64,000 nucleotides of DNA from Dyella caseinilytica (GCF_016865235.1 NZ_CP064030.1:1674001-1738000); one strand, 5' to 3'; positions 25,917 to 34,940 are shown, numbered from the stretch's first letter. Made by a program: numbers and translations. Notes: a model not told the origin generated them from the sequence alone.

Positions 25917-27260
25917 ATGAAAGTCACCATTTTCGGCACCGGTTACGTGGGCCTGGTCACGGGGGCCTGCTTGGCCGAAATGGGCAACCATGTTGTTTGT
26001 GTGGATATCGATCAGGCCAAGGTGGCACGCCTGGAGCGTGGTGAGATTCCCATCTTCGAACCTGGGCTCGAACCCATCGTGCGGCGCAATCACGCCAATG
26101 GGCAGCTTGAATTCACGACTGACGCAGCCAAGGCGATTGCGCATGCGCAGATCATCTTCATTGCGGTCGGTACACCGCCCGACGAAGATGGCAGCGCGGA
26201 TCTGCAATACGTGCTGGGCGTGGCCAGGTCGGTGGGTCGTCATCTGGATCGCTACGCAGTGATCGTCAACAAGTCCACCGTGCCGGTCGGCACCGCGGAT
26301 CGCGTGCGCAAGGCGGTGTTGGCAGAGCTGTCCGAACGTGGTGCAAACATCGAATTCGATGTGGCTTCCAATCCGGAATTCCTCAAAGAGGGTGACGCGG
26401 TCGAAGACTGCCTGCGTCCTGATCGCATCGTGATCGGCAGTTCCAGCGAGCGGGCCATCGAGATGTTGCGCAAGCTGTATGCACCGTTTAACCGCAATCA
26501 CGATCGCACTGTGGTGATGGACGTGCGTTCGGCCGAGCTGACCAAGTACGCTGCCAATGCGATGCTGGCGACCAAGATCAGCTTCATGAACGAGATCGCC
26601 AATATCGCCGAGCGGGTCGGCGCGGATGTGGAGCTGGTGCGTCAGGGCATCGGTTCGGATCCGCGCATTGGCTATCACTTTATCTATCCTGGCGCGGGTT
26701 ATGGTGGCTCGTGTTTCCCCAAGGATGTGCAAGCGCTGGAGCGAACGGCTCGTTCGGTGGGATATGAAGCGCGGTTGCTTAGTGCGGTTGAGGCAGTCAA
26801 TCACGACCAGAAGGCGAAGCTGTTCGATTTCATCCAGCACTACTTCAACGGGAATGTGCGCGGCCGCACCATTGCCCTGTGGGGACTTGCGTTCAAACCC
26901 AATACCGATGACATGCGCGAAGCATCCAGCCGACGTTTGATGGAAGCGCTGTGGGCAGCCGGTGCCAAGGTACACGCGTTCGATCCGGAGGCGCGTGACG
27001 AGACGCGCCGCGTATACGGTGATCGCGATGATCTCGTCTTGTGCGACAACGCTTATCAGGCGCTGGAGGGCGCGGATGTGCTGGCTATCGTGACCGAATG
27101 GAAGGCTTTCCGTAGTCCTGACTTCGCACGTATACGCGCCACGCTGAAAGAGCCGGCCGTTTTCGATGGGCGTAATCTGTATCAGCCGGAAGCTGTCGAA
27201 GAAGCGGGTCTGGCCTATTACGGTATCGGCCGCGGACGCAGTGTGCGGTACCCTGAGTGA
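25917..27260 (+). CDS. ugd: UDP-glucose 6-dehydrogenase
   Basis: Oxidises UDP-glucose to UDP-glucuronate with two NAD, supplying exopolysaccharide or lipid A modification pathways. The 447-residue product has the N-terminal Rossmann motif GTGYVGLVTGACLAEMG (7-23) and the motif SNPEFLKEG. The catalytic Cys266 lies in GYGGSCFPKDV, and the UDP-binding C-terminal domain includes WGLAFKPNTDDMREA. No sugar-transferase or aminoarabinose genes are adjacent, so the pathway cannot be fixed from context. The stop codon lies two bases before the slyX ATG. The first gene of a short co-directional run (ugd-slyX-DUF2058). Confidence 0.96.
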   Translation: MKVTIFGTGYVGLVTGACLAEMGNHVVCVDIDQAKVARLERGEIPIFEPGLEPIVRRNHANGQLEFTTDAAKAIAHAQIIFIAVGTPPDEDGSADLQYVLGVARSVGRHLDRYAVIVNKSTVPVGTADRVRKAVLAELSERGANIEFDVASNPEFLKEGDAVEDCLRPDRIVIGSSSERAIEMLRKLYAPFNRNHDRTVVMDVRSAELTKYAANAMLATKISFMNEIANIAERVGADVELVRQGIGSDPRIGYHFIYPGAGYGGSCFPKDVQALERTARSVGYEARLLSAVEAVNHDQKAKLFDFIQHYFNGNVRGRTIALWGLAFKPNTDDMREASSRRLMEALWAAGAKVHAFDPEARDETRRVYGDRDDLVLCDNAYQALEGADVLAIVTEWKAFRSPDFARIRATLKEPAVFDGRNLYQPEAVEEAGLAYYGIGRGRSVRYPE

Positions 27261-27262
27261 TT

Positions 27263-27475
27263 ATGAGCGACATCGAGCAACGACTTGCGGAACTGGAAGT
27301 ACGGCTTACTTTTATCGATGATGCCGTACAGGCGCTGACGACGGTCGACGCGGAGCAATCCCAGCGCATTGCCGCGCTGGAGCGGATGGTGCGTGACTTG
27401 CGCAGCGAGTTGGCGACAGTGCGCACGGGGCAGGGGCACGATCCGCACTCCGAGCCACCGCCTCCGCATTATTGA
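27263..27475 (+). CDS. slyX: SlyX family protein
   Basis: A small coiled-coil protein of 70 residues. It starts MSDIEQRLAELEVRLTFIDD, has heptad-like leucines to about residue 52 and ends with the family's typical His/Pro-rich tail (EPPPPHY). Function is unknown; in E. coli slyX lies next to slyD. The ATG at 27263 is two bases after the ugd stop codon; an in-frame GTG two codons earlier is possible. Translational coupling to ugd is likely. Confidence 0.9.
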   Translation: MSDIEQRLAELEVRLTFIDDAVQALTTVDAEQSQRIAALERMVRDLRSELATVRTGQGHDPHSEPPPPHY

Positions 27476-27501
27476 GAAACTTGCAAAACCGGATTTCGAT
27501 T

Positions 27502-28062
27502 ATGGTCGATTCACTGCGAGATCAGCTGCTCAAGAGCGGCATCGTCAAACAGCTCAAGGACGAAAAGCGTCAGCAACAGCCCGCGCAACGTCCCAGCCCA
27601 TCACATGGCAAGGGCAAGCCGCAGCACAAGCCCAACAGGCCGGCGCGCAGCCAGGAAGAGATGGACCTGGCCAAGGCGTACGCGATGCGTGCCCAGACAG
27701 AAGCCACTGAACGCAAGCGTGCCGAACAGGAGGCTGCCGAGCAGGCGCGTATCAAGCGCGAACGCAAGGCCAAGGTGCAGCAGCTTCTTCAGGGCAACAT
27801 GCTCAATAAGGCCGATGCTGATCAGGCACGCCACTTCGAATACGGCGGCAAGATTCGCCGTATGTATGTGGATGCGGCCCAACTGGCTGATCTCAATGCC
27901 GGTAAATTGGGCATCGTGCAGAACGGTGGCCGTTATGTGCTTGTCACGCTGGCGGTTGCTGAACAGATTCGCCAGATCGATCCACATCTACTGGCACTGC
28001 TGATCGATCCGTCCACCGGTGGCATCGGCGATGACGGCGTGCCTGACGACCTGATGTGGTGA
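27502..28062 (+). CDS. DUF2058 family protein (YaiL-like)
   Basis: The product has 186 residues from the ATG at 27502. It begins with the family hallmark SLRDQLLKSGIVKQLKDEKR. A basic Gln/Pro/Lys linker and a long Ala/Glu/Arg coiled coil (50-95) follow. The compact C-terminal domain includes RHFEYGGKIRRMYVD, GKLGIVQNGGRYVLV and a tail ending DDLMW. E. coli YaiL is a nucleoprotein-associated polypeptide with no defined activity. The sequence suggests a cytoplasmic nucleic-acid- or ribosome-associated protein; that is inference from charge. Confidence 0.88.
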   Translation: MVDSLRDQLLKSGIVKQLKDEKRQQQPAQRPSPSHGKGKPQHKPNRPARSQEEMDLAKAYAMRAQTEATERKRAEQEAAEQARIKRERKAKVQQLLQGNMLNKADADQARHFEYGGKIRRMYVDAAQLADLNAGKLGIVQNGGRYVLVTLAVAEQIRQIDPHLLALLIDPSTGGIGDDGVPDDLMW

Positions 28063-28071
28063 GCCGATAAA

Positions 28072-28100
28072 AACGAAGGTGCCGTAAGGGCACCTTCGTT
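28072..28100. terminator. Bidirectional terminator between the DUF2058 gene and the fadJ-like gene
   Basis: AACGAAGGTGCC (28072-28083) pairs with GGCACCTTCGTT (28089-28100) around GTAAG. The T run is best on the minus strand (GTTTTTATC), so it mainly ends the beta-oxidation transcript. Confidence 0.8.
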
Positions 28101-28126
28101 GCCTTCCAGTTTGTTGTTCCAGTGGA

Positions 28127-30202
28127 TCAACTGCCGGAGGGGAATTCGAAACCGCTCTGCTTCAGGGCTGGATGATCCCAGCCGTTCTTGGGTGTGAAGC
28201 GTTCGCCGTAGCGCTTGGCCAATGCTTCGAGCTTCTGGCGAATGGTGTCCACGCCCTCGCTGCGTACGTACTGGATCGGGCCACCGCGGAACGGCGCAAA
28301 GCCGGTGCCAAAGATCACGCCGGCATCCAGCAAGTCGGCATCATCCACAACGCCATCGCCGAGACAGGCGACAGCCTCGTTCACCATCGACAGAACCATG
28401 CGCTCTTGCAGATCCGGCGGTGGCGTGTAGTCCGGATCGACGTCGGGTTTCTGCGGCTTGCCATCCTGCCAAGTGTAAAGACCCTGGCCATCTTTCTTGC
28501 CGCGCTTGCCTGCTTCGAGCTTGTCTTCGAGTCCCGGTGGAAGTTCCAGTCCAAGGAACGGCGCCAGTTCTTTGCCGACTGAAGCGCAAACATCCAGACC
28601 GACGGTGTCGGCCAGTTCGATCGGCCCCATCGGCATGCCGAAGCTCTTCGCCTGCTTGTCCAGCACGGGGCCTGGTACACCTTCGTTATAAAGGCGCAGC
28701 GCTTCGAGCAGATAAGGCATCAGGATGCGGTTGACCAGGAAGCCTGGCGTGCCTTTGACGGCCACCGGCAATTTGCCGATCGCCTTGCAGAATGCCAGCG
28801 CGCGTTTCTCGATGACCGGATCGAGTTGATCATGACGAACCACTTCCACCAGCGGCATCTGCGCCACTGGATTGAAGAAATGCAGGCCAAGGAAACGCTG
28901 CGGCGCTTTCAGCTCCTTGCGTAACTCGTCGAGCGGAATCGAAGAGGTGTTGCTGGCCAGGATTTCATTGTTCTGGAATTGCGGCTCAATGGTGGCGTAC
29001 AGCGCTTCCTTGGCCTGCGCATTCTCGAAGATCGCTTCGATCGCAAGATCAGCTTTGGCAACACCTGCACCCTCGACATCGGGACGCAGGCGGCGACTGG
29101 CGGCTTCCACTTTTTCGGGAGTCTTGAGCTTTTTCTCGTAGAGCGCGCGGGCGCGATCCAGTGCAGGCTGGATGTACTTCATCTCGCGATCCTGCAGTGT
29201 AACGTCGAAGCCCTTGAGCGCCGCCCACGCAGCAATATCACCGCCCATCACGCCGGCGCCGACCACATGCACGTGCTTGATCTGGGCGTCGACGCCGCTA
29301 CCCTGCCTCTTGAGACGCTCTTGCAAGAAGAAGATGCGAATCAGGTTATGCGCAGTGGGTGTGTCGGCAAGTTTGGCTACCGAACGCGCTTCCAGCTTCA
29401 GTCGCTGCTGGATGCTGCTGCCGCCGCGTTTCCATACATCGATTAACGCGAAAGGGGCGGGGTAGTGTTCTTTGCGCACTTTGGCAGCAGTCTGTTTGAT
29501 GACCATGGGGGCAAGGATCTGCCGTGCCAGCCAGGTGTTGGTGGCCCATGCAGTCGCCCGTTGTGCAAATGGCCGCACATGCGGGTTGCGCAGCAGCGCA
29601 CGCGCTTCGGGCAGAAGCTCGTCCAGACGGGCCAAACGGTCGACCACACCCAGGTTCTTGGCGCGGCGGGCCGAAAGAGCCTTGCCAGTCAACATCACCG
29701 GCAGGGCTTCGGGGGCACCGATCAGGCGCGGCAGGCGGGCCGATCCACCCCAGCCAGGATGAATGCCCAGCATCACTTCAGGCAGGCCAATACGTGTCTT
29801 GTCATCATCGGCGGCAATACGCTGGCGGCAAGCCAGGATCAGCTCTGTGCCGCCCCCCATGCAGGCGCCGTGCACGGCCGCGACGGTCGGGCAGGGCAGT
29901 CGCGCCAGCGCCTCGTACACCCGTTGGCCATTCTCGATGTTTTCCAGCACGGTGCCGTGCTTGGCGTACTCGACGAATTCTTTGATGTCGGCGCCGACAG
30001 CGAACCCATTCGGCTTGGCCGAGTGAATGATCACACCGGCGGGCTTTTCGATCGCCAGGCGTTCGACAATCTGGCCAAGCTCATCAAGCACTTCGCGGGA
30101 AATCGCGTTGACGTTGCTGTTGGCGCGATCCAGGGTGAGCGTCACGATGCCGCTGTCATCCAGGCTCGTTTTCCAGTGATTGAAACGCAATCCTTCGAAC
30201 AT
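28127..30202 (-). CDS. Fatty-acid oxidation multifunctional protein (enoyl-CoA hydratase / 3-hydroxyacyl-CoA dehydrogenase)
   Basis: Catalyses hydration and NAD-dependent oxidation of the beta-oxidation spiral. The product has 691 residues from the ATG at 30202, where family homology begins; the frame is open 49 codons further upstream without conserved sequence. The N-terminal crotonase domain has NGFAVGADIKEF, GACMGGGTELILAC and LGIHPGWGG, including both catalytic glutamates. The dehydrogenase domain starts at VVGAGVMGGDIAAWAALKG. HFFNPVAQMPLVEVV and the C-terminal dimer domain follow. It is of the FadB/FadJ type; no thiolase gene is adjacent, so I do not choose between them. Confidence 0.93.
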   Translation of the reverse strand: MFEGLRFNHWKTSLDDSGIVTLTLDRANSNVNAISREVLDELGQIVERLAIEKPAGVIIHSAKPNGFAVGADIKEFVEYAKHGTVLENIENGQRVYEALARLPCPTVAAVHGACMGGGTELILACRQRIAADDDKTRIGLPEVMLGIHPGWGGSARLPRLIGAPEALPVMLTGKALSARRAKNLGVVDRLARLDELLPEARALLRNPHVRPFAQRATAWATNTWLARQILAPMVIKQTAAKVRKEHYPAPFALIDVWKRGGSSIQQRLKLEARSVAKLADTPTAHNLIRIFFLQERLKRQGSGVDAQIKHVHVVGAGVMGGDIAAWAALKGFDVTLQDREMKYIQPALDRARALYEKKLKTPEKVEAASRRLRPDVEGAGVAKADLAIEAIFENAQAKEALYATIEPQFQNNEILASNTSSIPLDELRKELKAPQRFLGLHFFNPVAQMPLVEVVRHDQLDPVIEKRALAFCKAIGKLPVAVKGTPGFLVNRILMPYLLEALRLYNEGVPGPVLDKQAKSFGMPMGPIELADTVGLDVCASVGKELAPFLGLELPPGLEDKLEAGKRGKKDGQGLYTWQDGKPQKPDVDPDYTPPPDLQERMVLSMVNEAVACLGDGVVDDADLLDAGVIFGTGFAPFRGGPIQYVRSEGVDTIRQKLEALAKRYGERFTPKNGWDHPALKQSGFEFPSGS

Positions 30203-30435
30203 GGGGATTAAGGATGTGGCCGGGAAACCGCCACCATACCGTCCCGCAGCGTTGATTGCGAGACGCCCCAGTCCATAAATGGCAGGGGTTCTGGGGATGC
30301 CCCGATCATGTCGCATTGCCGCAATGACTTGCGGGGCGGGATGTCGCATGCGTCACGCCTCGGCACTCCGGCTATTGCGCTCGGCGTACGAGCGCGTAAC
30401 GTACGAATGGCGACAACTTCTTTTACTAGGGCGCA

Positions 30436-30927
30436 ATGACACCCCTGATGGCTCCATCGCCGCTTGCCGGCAGCGACATTTACGAGCGCATCCTGACTGC
30501 GCCCGGCGGTCTGGTCGTCCTTGAGCACGACCATAGTGCTGCTTTGATCGAGCAGTTTCGTGCGATCGCACGACACAACGGCCAAGCCGTCTATGTCTGG
30601 CATCCCGAGGAGGGCATGGAGAATCTGCGCGAAGCACACGCGCGTGTTCCAGGCTCGCAGCGCCTGAGCATTGCATTACGTTATATCCAGCAAAGCATCC
30701 ATTTCGGAGTGTATCTGCTTTCGCAGTTCCCGCTGCCCATGTCGGCCATGGACAGCACCTTGCTGCGGCAGTTGGCGCGCGCGCCGGCGGGGCATGTCAG
30801 GCGCGTCGTGCTGCTCGACGCCGCGCCTGCTCTGATCGCCAGTTTCGACGACGTGGCGGTGCGCCTGAGTACGACGACGCCTGCGACGCAGCGTCCGCGT
30901 TTGCGTGATGGGCGCTGGCTGCTGTGA
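30436..30927 (+). CDS. Hypothetical protein coupled to the GGDEF-EAL gene; resembles the N-terminal part of Ycf46-type AAA proteins
   Basis: The product has 163 residues with no signal peptide. It alternates hydrophobic strands and helices: GGLVVLEHDHSAALIEQFRA, GQAVYVWHP, then IHFGVYLLSQFPLPM, LLRQLARA and RRVVLLDAAPALIASFDDV. That order resembles the non-catalytic N-terminal half of Ycf46-like AAA+ proteins, where a Walker domain would follow. Here the protein stops instead, and no P-loop is present. This likeness is my inference from pattern only. The start has AGGG upstream. The stop overlaps the next gene's start by 4 bases (GTGA), so the two proteins are translationally coupled and probably act together. 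Confidence 0.75.
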   Translation: MTPLMAPSPLAGSDIYERILTAPGGLVVLEHDHSAALIEQFRAIARHNGQAVYVWHPEEGMENLREAHARVPGSQRLSIALRYIQQSIHFGVYLLSQFPLPMSAMDSTLLRQLARAPAGHVRRVVLLDAAPALIASFDDVAVRLSTTTPATQRPRLRDGRWLL

Positions 30928-33524
30928 ACGGCGCGGCGCTCCATACCGGAATTTTGCTGGTGGCATCGCAGCGCGAGTTGCGGCGCGAATTGTTCGACGT
31001 GCTCGATCGCGAGGGACATCCCACCATCTATTCCGCACGCGACACCACCCACGCAGCCATCTTGCTGGAAGGGCGCGCATCGCTGGCGTTGATCGTGGTG
31101 GCGTTCGAAGGCGATGGCCGCTCCAGCCTTACCTTGTGCGAGCAGCTCAGGTTGCTGCCTCCTTGCAGCGAAGCGCCGATCATCGCGGTGCTGGTGGATG
31201 AGGCGACGATCAAACCGGCCCAGTTGCCGACCGTGGTGGCCGGATGGCTATACGCCTCTCAGGTCGGGACAGAGCTGATTCCCCGTTGGCAGCAGTTGAG
31301 CAACGGCAAGCCGGCGGCAGTCGCTGAAAAGCTGGCGAGTGTTGTTTCATCACCTCGGCCTTCAACGCCGTTGCCGTCAACGGGTGGTGATTACCGCTTT
31401 GTGTTCGAGGATGGCGACGGCGATTGGCTGATTGTCGATCCAGTAGCTGAGCGTGTAGTGGAGGCCAGCCCGGCATACATGCGTCATAGCGGCTTGGCCA
31501 ATAGCGTCCTGACCAGCCAGCCCTTGCGTGAAGTGCTGTCGTTTGAAAACAGCACCATGGAAAAAGCATTCAGCGATGCGGATCGCCGCTGGCTGGCTTG
31601 CCAGCGCAAATCGATCCGTGGACATGACACTGGCGAGGCCAGTGTGCGCCGCGTACGCCACGGCGGTCGCGACTTGATCGCGCTGCAATTTCGCAGCGAT
31701 CGTGCGGGCGTGCGTCCAGCGGTTGCCCTGACGCTGTTGGCGCGCCTGTTCAGCGGCGGGCACGATGATGCTGGCGTCACCGAAACGGCCCAGTTGTTGC
31801 TGGATGAGATGGGCCTGGATTATCTGACCGTATGGTCGGCGCGGCCTGAAGAGAACAGCGTGCCGGTGCAGATCGTGCAGCGCTGGCGCGGGGAAGATAA
31901 GGTGCTGCCGGGCCCGCAATTGCAGAGTTCGTTGCGACTGGTACTCGGCGGCCGTACGCTGATGCATCCGCACGATGCCAAGCGCCTGGCCGATGTTGAC
32001 CCATTGATCGGCCAACTCGATTTGCGCGGATTTGTCGGTTTACCGTTGCTGGACGAACGACATAGCGTGCTCGGTGCCCTGCTGGCCGGCAGCCGCAGTC
32101 CGTTTGGCGCGCATGAAATCGTGGAACCCGTGTTGCGATGTGCCGCGGCCCATTTCGCGCACATGCTGGAGCTGCGCCGTACACGTGAGCAGGGGCGTGC
32201 GGAAGGCTTGCTGGATGCGCTGACTGGGCTGCCCAACCGCCTGCTGTTCAATGACCGCCTCGACACCATCATTCGCGAAGCGACACGCACCGGCGAAACG
32301 TTTGCAGTGCTGTTCGTCGATCTGGACCGTTTCAAGTTCATCAACGACACGCTTGGTCATGCGGTAGGTGATCAGGTGCTGGTGGCGGTAACACAACGCC
32401 TGCGTAGCAGCGTGCGCGCGTCCGATACGGTGGCGCGCTATGCCGGTGACGAATTCACCATCGTGCTGCGGCATATCGTGAAAACAGACGATGTGCTGCG
32501 CGTTGCCGAAAAAATCGTGCAACTGATGGATGTGCCGTTGCATCTGGATGACGGTCCCGAATTGCAAGTCACAGCATCTATTGGCGTCAGCTTTTTCCCG
32601 GAAGATGCGCCGGATGCCGAAACCCTGCTCAAGCACGCTGACGAGGCGATGTATGCGGCCAAGAGCATGGGACGCAACAACTATCGGGTGTACGACGTCA
32701 GCCCAGCGCAGGAGCAGCAGAATGCCGCGCTGAAGGCGCGGCTTCGCCACGCCGAAGCGAATGGTGAATTGCGCGTGTTCTACCAGCCGCAGATTCATGC
32801 GGGTACCGAAGATATTGTCGGTATGGAAGCCTTGTTGCGGTGGGAGCATCCGGATCTGGGCAACATCGGTCCCGGGTTCTTCATTCCGCTGGCCGAGGAG
32901 ACTGGGTTAATCGTTTCCATCGGCGAGTGGGTGTTGCGTACTGCTTGCAAGCAAGCCAAGGCTTGGGAGGACCGTTTCGGTCTTCGCCTCCGGCTTGGCG
33001 TCAATCTCTCGGCAGTGCAGCTGATGCAGCCGGATCTCTCTGAAGTGGTTGCTACCGTGCTGGAGGAGACCGGGCTCGATCCGGGCCTGCTGGAAATGGA
33101 AGTCACCGAAAGCATCAGCATCAAGGCGGCGCCCAATCTGATGGAGAACATGCAGAAGCTGCACAAGATGGGCTGCCATATTGCGATCGACGATTTCGGC
33201 ACCGGCGCAGCCTCGCTGGATTACCTGCGCAAGCTGCCCGCCGATCGCATCAAGATCGACCAGAGCTTCGTGCGCAATATAGGTGTCGATCCGGATGACG
33301 AGGCGATCGTGCGGGCGACCATCGAAATGGCCCACCGGCTGAAGCGCGGGGTGGTGGCCGAGGGCGTGGAGATCGAACAGCACCTGCAGTTCCTGCGCGC
33401 CAATCATTGCGATGAGCTGCAGGGCTATCTGTTCTGCCGGCCCATCCCGCATGGCAGCTTCGAGCGTCTGTTGACCGAGCGGGAGCGTCTGCTATCCGGC
33501 GCCCTGGAAAAATTGCCGGCTTGA
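30924..33524 (+). CDS. Multidomain GGDEF-EAL cyclic-di-GMP protein (pseudo-REC, PAS, GAF, GGDEF, EAL)
   Basis: The product has 866 residues starting at GTG. Residues 1-140 look like a receiver domain (TGILLVASQRELRRELFDVL), but the phospho-accepting aspartate position is not acidic in LALIVVAFEG. A PAS-like region (about 150-255) and a GAF-like region (about 265-420) follow. The GGDEF domain has AGDEF at 507-511 with an inhibitory RxxD site (RASD, 498-501) five residues before it. The EAL domain has EAL at 635-637, then VNLSAVQL, EVTESI, IDDFGTG, KIDQSFV and VAEGVE, so all catalytic carboxylates are in place. It can in principle both make and degrade c-di-GMP. No transmembrane segment is visible. 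Confidence 0.93.
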   Translation: MNGAALHTGILLVASQRELRRELFDVLDREGHPTIYSARDTTHAAILLEGRASLALIVVAFEGDGRSSLTLCEQLRLLPPCSEAPIIAVLVDEATIKPAQLPTVVAGWLYASQVGTELIPRWQQLSNGKPAAVAEKLASVVSSPRPSTPLPSTGGDYRFVFEDGDGDWLIVDPVAERVVEASPAYMRHSGLANSVLTSQPLREVLSFENSTMEKAFSDADRRWLACQRKSIRGHDTGEASVRRVRHGGRDLIALQFRSDRAGVRPAVALTLLARLFSGGHDDAGVTETAQLLLDEMGLDYLTVWSARPEENSVPVQIVQRWRGEDKVLPGPQLQSSLRLVLGGRTLMHPHDAKRLADVDPLIGQLDLRGFVGLPLLDERHSVLGALLAGSRSPFGAHEIVEPVLRCAAAHFAHMLELRRTREQGRAEGLLDALTGLPNRLLFNDRLDTIIREATRTGETFAVLFVDLDRFKFINDTLGHAVGDQVLVAVTQRLRSSVRASDTVARYAGDEFTIVLRHIVKTDDVLRVAEKIVQLMDVPLHLDDGPELQVTASIGVSFFPEDAPDAETLLKHADEAMYAAKSMGRNNYRVYDVSPAQEQQNAALKARLRHAEANGELRVFYQPQIHAGTEDIVGMEALLRWEHPDLGNIGPGFFIPLAEETGLIVSIGEWVLRTACKQAKAWEDRFGLRLRLGVNLSAVQLMQPDLSEVVATVLEETGLDPGLLEMEVTESISIKAAPNLMENMQKLHKMGCHIAIDDFGTGAASLDYLRKLPADRIKIDQSFVRNIGVDPDDEAIVRATIEMAHRLKRGVVAEGVEIEQHLQFLRANHCDELQGYLFCRPIPHGSFERLLTERERLLSGALEKLPA

Positions 33525-33577
33525 GTCCGGATCACGCGCACTTATCTTAGAATCTCGATGGGCCGTGACATCTCGCT

Positions 33578-33604
33578 GAACTTGCGGGCGCGGCGCGGGT
33601 CAGA
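33578..33604 (+). promoter_or_regulatory. Sigma-E-type promoter of rpoE
   Basis: GAACTT at 33578-33583 is followed after exactly 16 bases by TCAGA at 33600-33604. This is very close to the RpoE consensus (GAACTT, 16-17 bases, TCTGA or TCAAA). It lies 62 bases before the rpoE start, so the sigma factor likely activates its own operon. Read directly from sequence; function not tested. Confidence 0.72.
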
Positions 33605-33666
33605 TCAGCTCACCCATCCGATGGGCGGAAGCCCGGTATGGTGCAGAGACGAAGGAGACGGCCCGG

Positions 33667-34263
33667 ATGGGCGATAACGAACTCGACAGTGCGCTGGTTG
33701 AGCGTGTTCAAAATGGGGACAAGCGTGCTTTCGATCTGCTCGTGCGCAAGTACCAGCATAAGGTCTTAGGCCTGATCTCCCGTTATGTGCACAACCACGC
33801 CGAATGTGAAGATGTAGCCCAGGAGGCGTTCGTGCGGGCGTGGCGAGCGATTGGCTCGTTCCGCGGCGAGAGTGCTTTCTATACTTGGATGTACAAGATT
33901 GCCGTCAACACCGCCAAGAACCACCTGGTGGCGATGGGGCGGCGTCCGCCCACGGACGATATTTCGGTGGAAGATGCGGTTTTTGTACCCGGCGCAGATC
34001 GCATGCAGGAGAGCGCCACCCCTGAACGCGAATTAATGCGCCAAGAAATTGAACAAACGGTGTTTGCCACTGTCCAAGCTTTGCCCGAGGAGCTGCGGAC
34101 GGCCATCACCCTGCGTGAAGTGGAAGGCCTCAGCTATGAAGAGATCGCCGAATCCATGGGCTGCCCTATTGGTACGGTGCGTTCACGCATCTTCCGGGCA
34201 CGTGAGGCGATTGATGAAAAGCTGCGGCCCTTACTTTCAGACCGCGAGGATCGGACGTCATGA
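33667..34263 (+). CDS. rpoE: RNA polymerase sigma factor RpoE (ECF, envelope stress)
   Basis: Extracytoplasmic-function sigma factor for envelope stress. The 198-residue product has region 2 at 15-90 (FDLLVRKYQHKVLGLISRYV, DVAQEAFVRAWRAIGSFRG, FYTWMYKIAVNTAKNHL) and region 4 at 130-190 (LRTAITLREVEGLSYEEIA, GCPIGTVRSRIFRAREAID). A linker with DDISVEDA joins them. The start has AGGAGA eight bases upstream. It overlaps rseA by 4 bases and has a sigma-E-type promoter in front. Orthology to E. coli RpoE is supported by the rseA-mucD-lepA-lepB-rnc neighbours. Confidence 0.97.
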   Translation: MGDNELDSALVERVQNGDKRAFDLLVRKYQHKVLGLISRYVHNHAECEDVAQEAFVRAWRAIGSFRGESAFYTWMYKIAVNTAKNHLVAMGRRPPTDDISVEDAVFVPGADRMQESATPERELMRQEIEQTVFATVQALPEELRTAITLREVEGLSYEEIAESMGCPIGTVRSRIFRAREAIDEKLRPLLSDREDRTS

Positions 34264-34940
34264 GTGAAGCGAACATGGAAACCCTTTCTGCGGCGATGGA
34301 CGGTGAATTGTCCAAGGATGAGCTGCGCTTTCTACTGCGCCGCCTGGACCGCGATGCCTCGCTGATTGACGCCTGGGCCAGCTATCACGTGGCCGGTGAC
34401 GGGTTGCGCCGCGAGCTGCCGATCATGGCCAGTGCCGGTTTCGCGGCGCGCGTCATGGAAGTCATTGAAGGCGAGCAGGCGACTATCCAGGTCGCGCCCA
34501 AGCGCCGGGAGTGGCTGCGCCTTTCCGTGGGTGGTGCCATTGCTGCCAGTGTGGCGGTAACCGCGCTGATGGTTTCGCAACCGACGGCGCCTGATGCCAA
34601 GCACGCAGTGTCCACCGCCAGTGTATCGTCGCAAGCTCAGCCCGCCGGCCAATCGCTGGCTTCGGCCAACCCCACGCGCGCTAACAATGACGTGCTGGCA
34701 GCGGTACCCCCTTCGTTGAGTGCGTATTCGGCCTCCGGATTGAGCCAGCGTGCTTCCGTGACCCTGGGTGATCCCTCCGACAACCCGTTGTTTCAGCAAT
34801 ACCCGGCCAGTCAGCGTTACTCCGTCAACGGCTATCGGGCGCTGAATAATCGTGATGGCAGCTATCTGCTGCTGATCGACACGCCGCAGGCCAAGTCTGC
34901 GGTACAGAACCCGGCCTACCAGGTGGGTGCCGGGCGTTAA
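34260..34940 (+). CDS. rseA: Anti-sigma-E factor RseA
   Basis: Inner-membrane anti-sigma factor that holds RpoE until cleaved under envelope stress. The product has 226 residues. The N-terminal cytoplasmic sigma-binding domain (METLSAAMDGELSKDELRFL, then WASYHVAGDGLRRE) is followed by a transmembrane segment near 88-106 (LSVGGAIAASVAVTALMV). A Gln/Ala/Ser-rich periplasmic region and a C-terminal segment (NPLFQQYPASQRYSVNGYR) complete it. The start overlaps the rpoE stop (ATGA). No rseB gene follows; mucD comes next, as described for Xanthomonas. Confidence 0.92.
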   Translation: MSEANMETLSAAMDGELSKDELRFLLRRLDRDASLIDAWASYHVAGDGLRRELPIMASAGFAARVMEVIEGEQATIQVAPKRREWLRLSVGGAIAASVAVTALMVSQPTAPDAKHAVSTASVSSQAQPAGQSLASANPTRANNDVLAAVPPSLSAYSASGLSQRASVTLGDPSDNPLFQQYPASQRYSVNGYRALNNRDGSYLLLIDTPQAKSAVQNPAYQVGAGR

